From Tautonia plasticadhaerens (GTDB lineage Bacteria > Planctomycetota > Planctomycetia > Isosphaerales > Isosphaeraceae), in NCBI RefSeq assembly GCF_007752535.1, contig NZ_CP036426.1:2108001-2172000 (forward strand): a stretch of DNA of 64,000 nucleotides, given 5' to 3'. The notes under the pieces are model-generated. The model searched no databases. It worked only from the letters and a program-made list of their open reading frames with translations, and had not been told where the DNA came from. Below, piece by piece: positions 9,222-17,591 of this stretch. Position numbers and translations under genes: made by a program. Each line of letters starts with the position of its first letter. Position 1 is the first letter of the stretch.

Positions 9222-10772
9222 TCACGTCGAGGCCTCGGCGAGCATCTGCCTGGTCTGGGAGATCCGCCGGATGCAGGACTCCCGGCCGAGGATGACCAGG
9301 CAATCGTAGAGGCCGGGGCCGACGCCCTGGCCGGTCGTCGCCACACGGACGGCGTTGACGACCTTGCCGACCCCCTCCCCCTTGGACTCGGCGTACGCCT
9401 TGATCCGCTCCTCCAGCGTCTCCAGGTCGAACGGCTCGACCTCGCCGAGCAGGGCCTCGACGTCGGCCAGGATCTCGGGCACCCCTTCCTTCTTCAGCCG
9501 CTTCTTAACGGCATCGGGGTCGTAGGTCAGCTCCTCGGTGAAGAAGTAGCGGCCGAGCTTGACGATGTCGGAGGCCACCTTGAGCCGGTCGCCCAACGCC
9601 TCGATCACCGCCCGGAACCGCGGGGCCTCCTCCCCGGGGACCTCGGCGGGCTCCCGGAGGAAGGGGAGGATCTCCTGGTCCTCGGCCGAGGGTGGGTCCT
9701 CCGTGCGGTCCTTGCGGCGCCTGGCGTAGGCCGCCCACTCGTCGGCGTGCGTGACGTAGGGGGCGGTCAGCGCGAGCTTGCGGTCGAGGCCCGCCGCCTT
9801 CATCCACTCCCCCTCGATCCAGAAGAGCTTGTCCGGGTCGTGGCTGGCGGGGGAGCTGTTCACGCGATCGAGCGTGAACTTCTCGATCAGCTCGGCCCGG
9901 GAGAAGATCTCGCTTGTCTCGTCGTAGCTCCAGCCGAGCCGGGCGAGGTAGTTCATCATCCCCTCGGGCAGGTACCCGTCGTTGATGAACTCGTGCAGGC
10001 CCACCGCCCCGTCCCGCTTCGACAGCTTCTTCTTCGAGCCGGGCGCGGCCACGTAGGGCACGTGGGCGAAGGTCGGCAGCGTGTAGCCGAGCGCCTCGAA
10101 GATCAACAGCTGCGGGAAGGTGTTGGTCAGGTGCTCCTCGGCCCGGACGACGTGGGAGATCCGCATCGACGCGTCGTCGACCACCGAGGCGAAGTTGTAG
10201 AGCGGGGAGCCGTCGGGGCGGACGATCACGAAGTCCGACACCTCCTCGGTCCGCATCTCGACGGGCCCCTTGATCTCGTCCTGCAGGACCAGCGTCCTGC
10301 CCTGGGGCACCTCGAAGCGGAGGGCGAAGGGCTTCCCCTCGGCCTCGTACCGGGCTTGCTGCTCGTCGGTCAGCGGCTTGCGGCGGAAGCGATAGGCCCG
10401 CTTCTCGGCCTCGGCGGCGGCCTTGTCGGCGGCGCGCTCGGACTCGGTCGAGTAGTCCCGGTAGGCGACCCCGGCGGCGACCAGCGTCTCCGCGGCCTCG
10501 CGATAGAGGTCCCCGCGCTCCGACTGGTAGTACGGCCCGTGGGGGCCCCCCACGCCGGGGCCCTCGTCCCAGTCCATGCCCATCCAGCGGAATCCGTCGA
10601 GGATCAGCCCGACGGCGCGCTCGACGTGCCGCTGCTGGTCGGTGTCGTCGATCCGGAGGATGAACCGGCCGCCGTGGTGCCGGGCGAGCAGCCAGTTGAA
10701 CAGGGCCGTGCGGACGCCTCCGATGTGGAGGAACCCGGTCGGGCTGGGGGCGAATCGGGTCCGGACGCTCAT
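9222..10772 (-). CDS. gltX: Glutamyl-tRNA synthetase
   Basis: Class I synthetase, 516 residues. It attaches glutamate to tRNA-Glu, and also to tRNA-Gln if the organism uses the GatCAB route. HIGH-type motif HIGG at residues 16-19 in RFAPSPTGFLHIGGVRTALFNWLLA, KMSKS-type motif KLSKR near residue 250, and a C-terminal helical anticodon-binding domain are visible. The start at 10772 is the standard one. Whether it is discriminating cannot be told without comparing the anticodon-binding residues. Confidence 0.97.
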   Translation of the reverse strand: MSVRTRFAPSPTGFLHIGGVRTALFNWLLARHHGGRFILRIDDTDQQRHVERAVGLILDGFRWMGMDWDEGPGVGGPHGPYYQSERGDLYREAAETLVAAGVAYRDYSTESERAADKAAAEAEKRAYRFRRKPLTDEQQARYEAEGKPFALRFEVPQGRTLVLQDEIKGPVEMRTEEVSDFVIVRPDGSPLYNFASVVDDASMRISHVVRAEEHLTNTFPQLLIFEALGYTLPTFAHVPYVAAPGSKKKLSKRDGAVGLHEFINDGYLPEGMMNYLARLGWSYDETSEIFSRAELIEKFTLDRVNSSPASHDPDKLFWIEGEWMKAAGLDRKLALTAPYVTHADEWAAYARRRKDRTEDPPSAEDQEILPFLREPAEVPGEEAPRFRAVIEALGDRLKVASDIVKLGRYFFTEELTYDPDAVKKRLKKEGVPEILADVEALLGEVEPFDLETLEERIKAYAESKGEGVGKVVNAVRVATTGQGVGPGLYDCLVILGRESCIRRISQTRQMLAEAST

Positions 10773-10929
10773 GGACGGGCGGCTGCTCGCGGGTGTCAGG
10801 CCGGGGAGGGGCGTCGTCGACGCGACGAGGGCCGGGCACCACCATAGAACCCGGGGCTTCGCCTTGTCAACCGACGCCGATCGCCGGGGGACGGCCGCCC
10901 GCCCCCCCGCCCCCGGGGTCCGACGCCGA

Positions 10930-11283
10930 TCAGCGGAGCGACAGGCCCGCGGGCTCGGGCCCGGCCAGGGCGTGCTCCTCGGCCTCCATCGGCTTGCGAT
11001 AGCCGAGGCTCAGGAGGACCTCCAGCACCTCGCTCCAGGTCGGGAACATCCGGCCGCTCCGCCGCTTGTACTCCTGCATCGCCCGGAGGAACTCCATCTC
11101 CTCGGGGGAGTAGTCCCGGTCCGTGGTGGTCGGGTCGACGTTCCGGCGACGGCCGCTGGCGTGGCTCGCCTGGGCGGCACGCCGGGCCTTGTCGGAGGCC
11201 CTGGCGCGGGTCCATGCGACATCGACCCCGGCTTTCGGGTCCGCGGTGGTCGCGGGGATGCCGCGCGTCATCTCCTGGTACAT
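10930..11283 (-). CDS. Small conserved hypothetical protein
   Basis: 117 residues. The N-terminal half is basic and disordered in appearance ([22 protein letters not shown]). The C-terminal half is a compact helical segment, [18 protein letters not shown] followed by [19 protein letters not shown] have the impression that this [16 protein letters not shown] motif recurs as a short stand-alone protein in planctomycetes, but its role is unknown. The start at 11283 has upstream bases poor in clear ribosome-site signal. It sits between gltX and a divergent diguanylate cyclase gene; a tandem 10-bp direct repeat lies directly upstream. Confidence 0.6.
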   Translation of the reverse strand: MYQEMTRGIPATTADPKAGVDVAWTRARASDKARRAAQASHASGRRRNVDPTTTDRDYSPEEMEFLRAMQEYKRRSGRMFPTWSEVLEVLLSLGYRKPMEAEEHALAGPEPAGLSLR

Positions 11284-11297
11284 GGATCATCCCTCTT

Positions 11298-11317
11298 CGA
11301 TGCGAATCGATGCGAAT
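11298..11317. repeat. Tandem 10-bp direct repeat in a divergent promoter region
   Basis: CGATGCGAAT occurs twice without a gap, directly upstream of the small minus-strand gene starting at 11283 and in the gap before the plus-strand diguanylate cyclase. It could be a regulator-binding site or a chance duplication. Confidence 0.5.
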
Positions 11318-11516
11318 GGGACCCGCTCCGGGCCCGGTTGTCTCGGAGACCCCCGCCCGGCGGGCCGATGGGCCGGGCCCCCGGCTCGTCGCCGATCGAC
11401 CCCGGCCCGCCCCGCGGGTATCCTCAATGGCGACCATACGACCCCGGGACCTCGAAGGCACCGCCCCCACCCCGTTTCCCCCGAGGGCCCGGGTTCCCGG
11501 CGAACCCGAGACGCCG

Positions 11517-12476
11517 ATGGACGACCTCGACTCCCAGGGCGGACCCGTCCACCCGATCGCCGGGCCGATCGTCTCCCGGTTCCTGGCCGGGTCGTGCGGC
11601 GGCGTCATCGCCCGGCTCGACGCCGACGGGATCGTCCTCGAAGCGGGCGATCGCCTCGCCTCCCGGATGCCCGACCCGGGCCCGGTCCCGCTGGCCGAAT
11701 TGATGACCGGGCCGTCCGCCCGGCGGTGGCGGTCGCTGATCGATCGGCTCCGGCCGGGCGGCCGCCCCCGGCCGATCCGGCTGCGGATCCGGGGCGGGGG
11801 GCCGACCCTCCGCCTGATCGGCCTGGCCCATCGGGAGCCCGACGGCCGGCTCTGGCTGCTGGCGATGCCCGAGGTCGACGCCGATGCCCTCGGCTCCGCC
11901 CGGGAACTGGCCCGGGAACTGTCCCTGCTGAAGCGGCATCTCGCGCGCTCCGATCGCATGGGCCGCCTGGTCGAGAAGGCCCGCCGCGAGGCCCGGACCG
12001 ATCCGCTGACCGGCCTGGCCAACCGGCGACAGGGGATCCGATGGCTGAAGCAGGCGGCCCGCGAAGGCCGGCTTCAGCCGACGAGGAGTTGCTGTTGCAT
12101 CGTGGTCGACCTCGACGAATTCAAGGCGATCAACGACACCTTCGGCCACCCCGAGGGGGACCGGGTGCTCCGGGCCGCCGCCCGGACCCTCGGCGAGCAG
12201 ATCCGGCCGGTCGACAGAATCTTCCGCTTCGGGGGCGAGGAATTCGTGGTGCTGCTACCCGAGACGGGCCTCGACGGCGGCCGGGCCGTCGCCGATCGAT
12301 TGCGGGTCGCCCTCTCCGGCCGGCCGCTCGGGCCGCTCGACGGGTCCCTGACCGCCAGCTTCGGCGTCGCCTGCCTCAGGGCAGGAGAGTCGGCCGCTTC
12401 GCTTTTCAAGCGTGCCGATCTGGCATTGGTACGCGCAAAGAATTTGGGTCGTGACCGGGTCGAGGTCGAACCCTGA
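11517..12476 (+). CDS. Diguanylate cyclase (GGDEF domain)
   Basis: Makes cyclic di-GMP from two GTP. The C-terminal GGDEF domain (about residues 150-319) has DPLTGLANRR, the metal-binding VDLDEFKAINDTFGH and the active-site motif GGEEF inside RFGGEEFVVLLPE, so it should be active. No RxxD inhibitory site is obvious before the motif. The N-terminal 140 residues look like a degenerate PAS-type sensor (GGVIARLDADGIVLEAGDRLASRM, LRLIGLAHREPDGRLWLLAMPE), followed by a helical linker (ELARELSLLKRHLARSDRMGRLVEKARREA). There is no membrane segment, so it acts in the cytoplasm. The ATG at 11427 is an alternative start that would add 30 low-complexity residues; neither has a strong ribosome site. Confidence 0.88.
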   Translation: MDDLDSQGGPVHPIAGPIVSRFLAGSCGGVIARLDADGIVLEAGDRLASRMPDPGPVPLAELMTGPSARRWRSLIDRLRPGGRPRPIRLRIRGGGPTLRLIGLAHREPDGRLWLLAMPEVDADALGSARELARELSLLKRHLARSDRMGRLVEKARREARTDPLTGLANRRQGIRWLKQAAREGRLQPTRSCCCIVVDLDEFKAINDTFGHPEGDRVLRAAARTLGEQIRPVDRIFRFGGEEFVVLLPETGLDGGRAVADRLRVALSGRPLGPLDGSLTASFGVACLRAGESAASLFKRADLALVRAKNLGRDRVEVEP

Positions 12477-12490
12477 CGCGGGCGTTGACC

Positions 12491-13579
12491 TCACGCAACA
12501 TCGGGCCCGATCGCCCGGTCGATCCAGCCCCCGCCCAGCAGCGCCTCCCCTTCGTACACGGCGACGATCTGCCCCGGGGTGACGGCCGGCTGGGGCTCCT
12601 CGAACCGTACGACGGCCCGGTCCCCCTCCGCCGGCTCGACGACCGCCGAGACCGCCCGGTGCCTCGCCCGGATCTGGGCGAGGCAGGGGATCGGCCCCGC
12701 CGGCCTCGGGATCTGCCAGTTGAACCGGCTCGCCTCCAGGCCCGGCCGTTCCAGCGACTCCCGGCTCCCGACCGTCACCGTCCTGGTCGTCGGCTCGATG
12801 CCCACGACGTATCGGGGCTCACCGAAGGCGATCCCCAGCCCCTTCCGCTGGCCGATCGTGAACGCCTCGATCCCCCCATGCTCGCCGACCTTCGACCCCT
12901 GCTCGTCCACGATCGCCCCCGGCTCGCTCGACCCGGGACGACGTCGTCGGACGAACCCCAGGTAATCGTCGTCGGGGATGAAGCAGATCTCCTGGCTGTC
13001 CTGCTTGTCGTGGACCGGCAGGGCCAGCTCCCGGGCCATCTCCCGGATCTCGGCCTTGGTGGAGCCGCCGACAGGAAGGAGCACGTGGGGGAGCAGCTCC
13101 CGACGCAGGCCGGACAGGACGTACGACTGGTCCTTGCCCGGGTCGACGGCCCGTCGGATCCGGGGGTACTCCCCGCCGTCGGCGCCGATCCGGGCGTGGT
13201 GCCCGGTGGCGACGAAGTCGGCCCCGACCTGCTTCCCGTAGGCCCAGAGCTTGCCGAACTTCAGCCAGACGTTGCAGAGGACGCAGGGGTTGGGGGTCCG
13301 CCCGGCGAGGTACTCGTCGGCGAAGTCGTCCATGATCCGGCCGAAGTCGCGCTCGAAGTCGAGGGCGAAGAAGGGGATGTCCAACCGGTCGGCGACCTTC
13401 TGGGCGTCGATCGCATCGGTGGCGCTGCAGCAGGTCTTGGCCCGGCGCTCGGGCTGGTCGACATGCGCCCCGGTCCTCATGAAGAGGCCGATCACGTCAT
13501 ACCCGTCTCGCTTGAGCAGATGAGCGGCCACCGAGCTGTCCACGCCGCCGCTCATCGCCAGCACCACCCGACGCGCCAT
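12491..13579 (-). CDS. mnmA: tRNA-specific 2-thiouridylase MnmA
   Basis: Puts sulfur on U34 of tRNA-Lys, -Glu and -Gln. The PP-loop AMSGGVDSSVAA is at residues 8-19; catalytic cysteines are in CVLCN and CFIPDDDY; TGHHARI, KDQSYVLSGL and the C-terminal beta-barrel (PGQIVAVYEGEALLGGGWI) are all in place. The start at 13579 follows GGGGAGCGAGGGG; an in-frame ATG at 13621 lies upstream of that site. The 362 residues match the family. It lies 88 bases downstream of selA on the same strand and may share its transcript. The 3' end is 14 bases from the convergent diguanylate cyclase gene. Confidence 0.96.
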   Translation of the reverse strand: MARRVVLAMSGGVDSSVAAHLLKRDGYDVIGLFMRTGAHVDQPERRAKTCCSATDAIDAQKVADRLDIPFFALDFERDFGRIMDDFADEYLAGRTPNPCVLCNVWLKFGKLWAYGKQVGADFVATGHHARIGADGGEYPRIRRAVDPGKDQSYVLSGLRRELLPHVLLPVGGSTKAEIREMARELALPVHDKQDSQEICFIPDDDYLGFVRRRRPGSSEPGAIVDEQGSKVGEHGGIEAFTIGQRKGLGIAFGEPRYVVGIEPTTRTVTVGSRESLERPGLEASRFNWQIPRPAGPIPCLAQIRARHRAVSAVVEPAEGDRAVVRFEEPQPAVTPGQIVAVYEGEALLGGGWIDRAIGPDVA

Positions 13580-13667
13580 GATCCCCTCGCTCCCCCGATC
13601 GGCCCGATCCCGACTTCCCACCGAACGGTGGTATCCTAGGCGGTCTCCTCCCCTTCGGGCAAGGCGA

Positions 13668-15074
13668 TCAGCCCCGGACGACGGCCCCGATCGCCCCCGC
13701 GATGCGGTCGTCGTCCTCCTCGAAGACCGCCCTCAGGTCGAACCAGAGGGCCCCCGCCTGCACCCGGCAGACGACACCCGGCTCTCCCTCCCGGAGGGCC
13801 CGGCTCGCCTCCGATGCCCCAGGACACCGGCCCGGCAAGGGCGGTTCGATGCGGACCGAAACCGACGGGATCGCCTCGCCCGGCGCGCTGCCCCCGCCGA
13901 CGTAGGAAACCGAGTCGGCCGACGCCGCCCCCAGTCCGAACTCCTCCCGCAACCGATCCGACAGCCGATCGGCCCGGCCCCGGAGCGATTCGACCGGCGT
14001 CGCAAGGAAGGCCCAGAGCGGGATCGATCGGCTCGCCCGAGACGGGTCGAGGGCGATCCGGAGCGTCGCCTCCAGCGCCGCCAGGGTCATCTTGTCGACC
14101 CGGAGGGCCCGCATGAGCGGGTCGGCCTCGATTCGGCGGATGACCGCCTCCCGGCCGATCAACAGCCCGCATTGCGGCCCGCCGAGCAGCTTGTCGCCGG
14201 AGCAAAGCACAAGGTCGGCCCCGGCCTGCACGCCTTCGAGCACCGTCGGTTCCTCAACCACGACCGGCGGGCGACCGGGGCCGAGGGCCCCGGATCCGAC
14301 GTCGTCGATCGTCAGGACCCCCCGGGATCGGCCGAGCGCGGCCAGCTCCGAGATCCCGACCGACTCCGTGAAGCCGACGATCCGGTAGTTGCTCGGATGG
14401 ACCCGGAGCAGGGCGGCCGTGTCGGGGCCGATGGCCCGCTCGTAGTCCGAGAGCCTCGTCCTGTTCGTGGTGCCGACCTCCCGGAGCCGGGCGCCCGACG
14501 CCTCGAAGACCTCCGGCAGCCGGTAGCTGCCGCCGATCTCGACCAGCTGCCCCCGGGAGACGACCACCTCCCGGCCCGTCGCCAGGGCCCGGAGCGCGAG
14601 CATCGTGGCCCCGGCGTTGTTGTTGACGACCGTCGCCGCCTCGGCACCGGTCAGGCGTCGGATCAGCCCGGCGACCCCGTCCGCCCGACGACCCCGATGC
14701 CCCGACTCCAGGTCGAACTCCAGGTTGCAATACCCCGACGCCACCCGGGCGACCGCCTCGACCGCCTCCCTCGCCAGAGGCGCCCGGCCGAGCCCGGTGT
14801 GCAGCAGGATGCCGGTGGCGTTGATGACCGGCCGCAGGATCGGCCGGTCGGAGGCGAGGCGATCGGCGGCCGACCTCGCCAGCGCCCCCGGGTCGACCTC
14901 GATCGCCTCCCCCCGGGCGATCCGGGACCGGGCGTCATCCAGGGTCGACCGGACGGCCGAGAGGACCGCGTCCCGGCCGAGCCGGTCGATCGATCCCGCC
15001 AGCGGGCCCGAGGCGAGCAGCTCGTTGACCGGCGGTAAGCGGCGGAACGGGGAGGGGTCGTCACGGTCGGGCAT
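13668..15074 (-). CDS. selA: L-seryl-tRNA(Sec) selenium transferase
   Basis: PLP enzyme that converts seryl-tRNA(Sec) to selenocysteyl-tRNA(Sec) with selenophosphate. Typical blocks are seen: RLPPVNELLA, NATGILLHTGLGRAPLA, VVNNNAGATMLALRALA, REVGTTNRTRLSDYE, and the PLP lysine in CSGDKLLGGPQCGLL (about residue 294). 468 residues, normal length. The ATG at 15074 lies inside the end of selB (14-base overlap), the classic coupled selB-selA arrangement. I see neither selC nor selD in the window. Confidence 0.96.
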   Translation of the reverse strand: MPDRDDPSPFRRLPPVNELLASGPLAGSIDRLGRDAVLSAVRSTLDDARSRIARGEAIEVDPGALARSAADRLASDRPILRPVINATGILLHTGLGRAPLAREAVEAVARVASGYCNLEFDLESGHRGRRADGVAGLIRRLTGAEAATVVNNNAGATMLALRALATGREVVVSRGQLVEIGGSYRLPEVFEASGARLREVGTTNRTRLSDYERAIGPDTAALLRVHPSNYRIVGFTESVGISELAALGRSRGVLTIDDVGSGALGPGRPPVVVEEPTVLEGVQAGADLVLCSGDKLLGGPQCGLLIGREAVIRRIEADPLMRALRVDKMTLAALEATLRIALDPSRASRSIPLWAFLATPVESLRGRADRLSDRLREEFGLGAASADSVSYVGGGSAPGEAIPSVSVRIEPPLPGRCPGASEASRALREGEPGVVCRVQAGALWFDLRAVFEEDDDRIAGAIGAVVRG

Positions 15075-17010
15075 CGTCGGCCCCCGAGGCTGCGGGGCCG
15101 AGGCGTCGGAGGTCCCCGTCCCGGAGGGTGAGGCCGACGCGGTCGAGGTATTCGCCGATCGGCACGGCATACTTGCGGCTGGTCCGGAGCAGGTCCCGGA
15201 GGTCGGCCATCGTCATCGTCGAGCCCTCGGAGGAGAGGCGTCCGACCACCCGTCGGCGCAGCTCCGCGTCGGCCTCGGGGTCGAGGTAGAGCGCCCTCGG
15301 CTCGACCGGGGCGAGGTGCCCTTCCTCGGCCAGCAGGTCGAGCAGCTCGGGGACGATCGCCGCCCGCTGCCCGGCATTCTCCGCCAGTTCCGAGGCGAGC
15401 GGGGGGGCGAATCCGGCCCCCCGGTGGGCCTCCAGCAGCTCGTTCTTCAGGCGACGCTCGGCCTGGGTCAGTTGCGGCTGGTATCCGGCGATCGACACCG
15501 TCCGATCCGTCGCCGAGAGGCGTCGGGCGGCGTCCAGGCGGTCGATCAGGGCGGCCACGAGGGACTCGCTCCTCAGGTCGGACAGCTCCCCCAGCACGCT
15601 CGACCGCCGGACCCCGGAGAGCCTCGGGTTCCTCCGATGCAATCGTTCGACCGCCCGGACCACCCGGTCCTCCAGCTCGGCCAGGTAGGCGCGGGTCAGG
15701 CGGACCGACCGGCGGGGTCCGGTGGGCAGGTCGACCAGCTCGCCCGCCTCCCGGGCCTCCGAGACGATCCGCCCGACCTCGCCCGGCGAGAGGCCGGCGT
15801 CCCGGGCGAGGTCGTGGTCGGTCCAGGGCTCGAGCCGATAGGACGAGAGGGCGGCCCCGGCCCGTTCGATCGGGGCGTCGCTCGACAGTCGGACGAGCCG
15901 GCCCCGGCCGTCGAGGTCCCGGCGCCGGATCCGGGCGGCGACCGGCTGGAGGATCCGGCCGCCGCCGAGGGTCCAGGGGGGGCTCTCCTCCCGGATCACG
16001 AACGGCTGGCCGTGCTCGGCGACGACCCGCTCGGAGAGGAACAATTGGACAAGCCCCTCCGACCCCGGGGCCAGCTCCGGGCCGTCGAACACGACCACCG
16101 ACGCGGCCACCTCCGCCGTCCCCAGGTGGACCCGATACCGGCCCCGGTGGCGGATCGGCCGGGGGGCGTCCGTCGACGCCCGGACCGAGGCCGAGAGGAC
16201 CGTCGACGGCCTCAGGAACCCGGGGGAGGCCAGCTCCTGTCCCCTGCGGATCTCGGTGTGGTGCACCCCCGCCAGGTTGATCGCCGCCCGGGATCCCCGG
16301 GCGATCCGGTCGGCCGCCCGGTCGTGGCGGTGCAGGCCCCGGACCCGGACCGGTCGGCCCTCGGGGAGCCAGTCCACCTCGTCACCCACGGCCACCGACC
16401 CGGACACGACCGTGCCCGTGACCACCGTGCCGTGCCCGGCCACGGTGAAGCAGCGGTCGATCGCCATCCGGAACGGCCGGTCCTCCTCGGCCCGATCCGG
16501 CAGGGCGAGCACGGCGTCGGCCAGGGCGGCCCGGAGGGCGTCGATCCCCTCGCCGGTCGCCGAGGAGGTCCGGAGGATCGGGGCCCCTTCCAGGAACGTC
16601 CCGGCGACGAGCGCCCGGACGTCTTCCGAGACGAGGTCCAGCCAGTCCGGGGCGGCGAGGTCGCACTTGGTCAACGCCACCAGGCCGGAACGGAGGCCGA
16701 GCAGGCGGAGGATCTCCAGGTGCTCCCGGGTCTGGGGCATCACCGAGTCGTCGGCGGCGACGACGAGCAGGGCGAGGTCGAACCCCGTGGCCCCGGCCAG
16801 CATGTTGCGGATGAACCGCTCGTGCCCGGGCACGTCGACCAAGCCGAGCCGGGCGCCTCCCAGGTCGAGCGCGGCGAAGCCCAGGTCGATCGTGATCCCG
16901 CGCTGCTTCTCGGCCGGGAGCCGATCGGTGTCGACCCCGGTCAGGGCGCGGACCAGCGCCGTCTTGCCGTGGTCGATGTGTCCGGCGGTGCCGAGGATGA
17001 GGTCGCGCAC
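15061..17010 (-). CDS. selB: Selenocysteine-specific elongation factor SelB
   Basis: Delivers Sec-tRNA to UGA codons marked by a SECIS hairpin. GTPase motifs: GTAGHIDHGKT (G1), DVPGHERF (G3) and TKCDL (G4). The elongation-factor-like domains II and III follow, then the winged-helix array, ending in the mRNA-binding last winged helix (RKYAVPIGEYLDRVGLTLRDGD). Because the SECIS-reading end is intact the protein should be functional. I chose the GTG at 17010 directly before the first beta strand (VRDLILGTAGHID), giving 649 residues; the ribosome site there is weak. The upstream in-frame ATG at 17250 would add 80 Pro/Gly/Arg-rich residues of shadow coding. Confidence 0.95.
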   Translation of the reverse strand: MRDLILGTAGHIDHGKTALVRALTGVDTDRLPAEKQRGITIDLGFAALDLGGARLGLVDVPGHERFIRNMLAGATGFDLALLVVAADDSVMPQTREHLEILRLLGLRSGLVALTKCDLAAPDWLDLVSEDVRALVAGTFLEGAPILRTSSATGEGIDALRAALADAVLALPDRAEEDRPFRMAIDRCFTVAGHGTVVTGTVVSGSVAVGDEVDWLPEGRPVRVRGLHRHDRAADRIARGSRAAINLAGVHHTEIRRGQELASPGFLRPSTVLSASVRASTDAPRPIRHRGRYRVHLGTAEVAASVVVFDGPELAPGSEGLVQLFLSERVVAEHGQPFVIREESPPWTLGGGRILQPVAARIRRRDLDGRGRLVRLSSDAPIERAGAALSSYRLEPWTDHDLARDAGLSPGEVGRIVSEAREAGELVDLPTGPRRSVRLTRAYLAELEDRVVRAVERLHRRNPRLSGVRRSSVLGELSDLRSESLVAALIDRLDAARRLSATDRTVSIAGYQPQLTQAERRLKNELLEAHRGAGFAPPLASELAENAGQRAAIVPELLDLLAEEGHLAPVEPRALYLDPEADAELRRRVVGRLSSEGSTMTMADLRDLLRTSRKYAVPIGEYLDRVGLTLRDGDLRRLGPAASGADDARP

Positions 17011-17194
17011 GATTCGGTCGTCGCCCCGGGTGAGTTCGTCCCCCCGCCACCATAGCGGACGCGGGGCGGGGCAGGAAGCGGGCCATCGCCCTCGGATCCG
17101 AAGGCCGGGGGGCGCGGGGCGGGGCCGGTCGGCCCCGCGCGACTCCCCCGCGTCCCCCCGGCCGGGGGCCGTCCCGTTCCGCCCGGATCCGCTC

Positions 17195-17223
17195 TTGACC
17201 CGCCCCGCGGGCGAGGGCATACT
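17195..17223 (+). promoter_or_regulatory. Predicted sigma70-type promoter for the exopolysaccharide cluster
   Basis: TTGACC (17195-17200) and CATACT (17218-17223) are 17 bases apart, pointing toward the WecA-like gene at 17592. This would give a leader of about 360 bases that includes the 14-codon frame. Confidence 0.42.
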
Positions 17224-17353
17224 ACGGCCGCTCGATCGACCGGCCGGCAAGGATGCTCATCAGGGAATGATCGCAGCACCCTCGCCCCGGATCGGGCCAC
17301 CTCGCCCCCGGACGACACCCTCAGCGCGACATCAGGGAAGGAGCACGCTGACC

Positions 17354-17398
17354 ATGAATGCGACCCACCGGAACGGCCGAACCGCCCCCCGACGTTGA
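17354..17398 (+). CDS. Possible 14-residue leader peptide
   Basis: An ATG at 17354 follows AGGGAAGGAG at a spacing of 10 bases and opens MNATHRNGRTAPRR before a TGA. It lies between the predicted promoter and the WecA-like gene. Only position and ribosome site support it; composition cannot help at this length. Confidence 0.2.
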   Translation: MNATHRNGRTAPRR

Positions 17399-17591
17399 CC
17401 GGGCCCCCGGGTCGGCCTCGTGCCGACCCGCCCCGGATCGACGGGGAGCCCCGGCCGAGTGCGGCCCCCTCGCCGTTGTACCGGATCAAAGGATTCGCTT
17501 TCGAGCACGGATGCGAGCGAGTCGAGCCGCGCCCCCGGCGGGCGAAGGGACGGCTCCGCGCGTCCGGGCCGGATGGAGCTGGTGCCGGTCC

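Larger units (their letters stand above)
17011..17591. other. 581-base divergent gap between selB and the exopolysaccharide cluster
   Basis: It holds nested GC hairpins at 17112-17140 (GCGCGGGGC with GCCCCGCGC, and an alternative GGGGCC/GGCCCC), which would lie in the selB leader on the minus strand. It also holds the predicted plus-strand promoter at 17195-17223 and a 14-codon open frame with a good ribosome site at 17354. I looked for a tRNA-Sec here and could not fold one. Confidence 0.5.

Noticed and set aside
17011-17360. A selC (tRNA-Sec) gene next to selB
   Set aside because: I searched for a T-loop TTCGA pattern, a UCA anticodon and a long acceptor stem and found no combination that folds.
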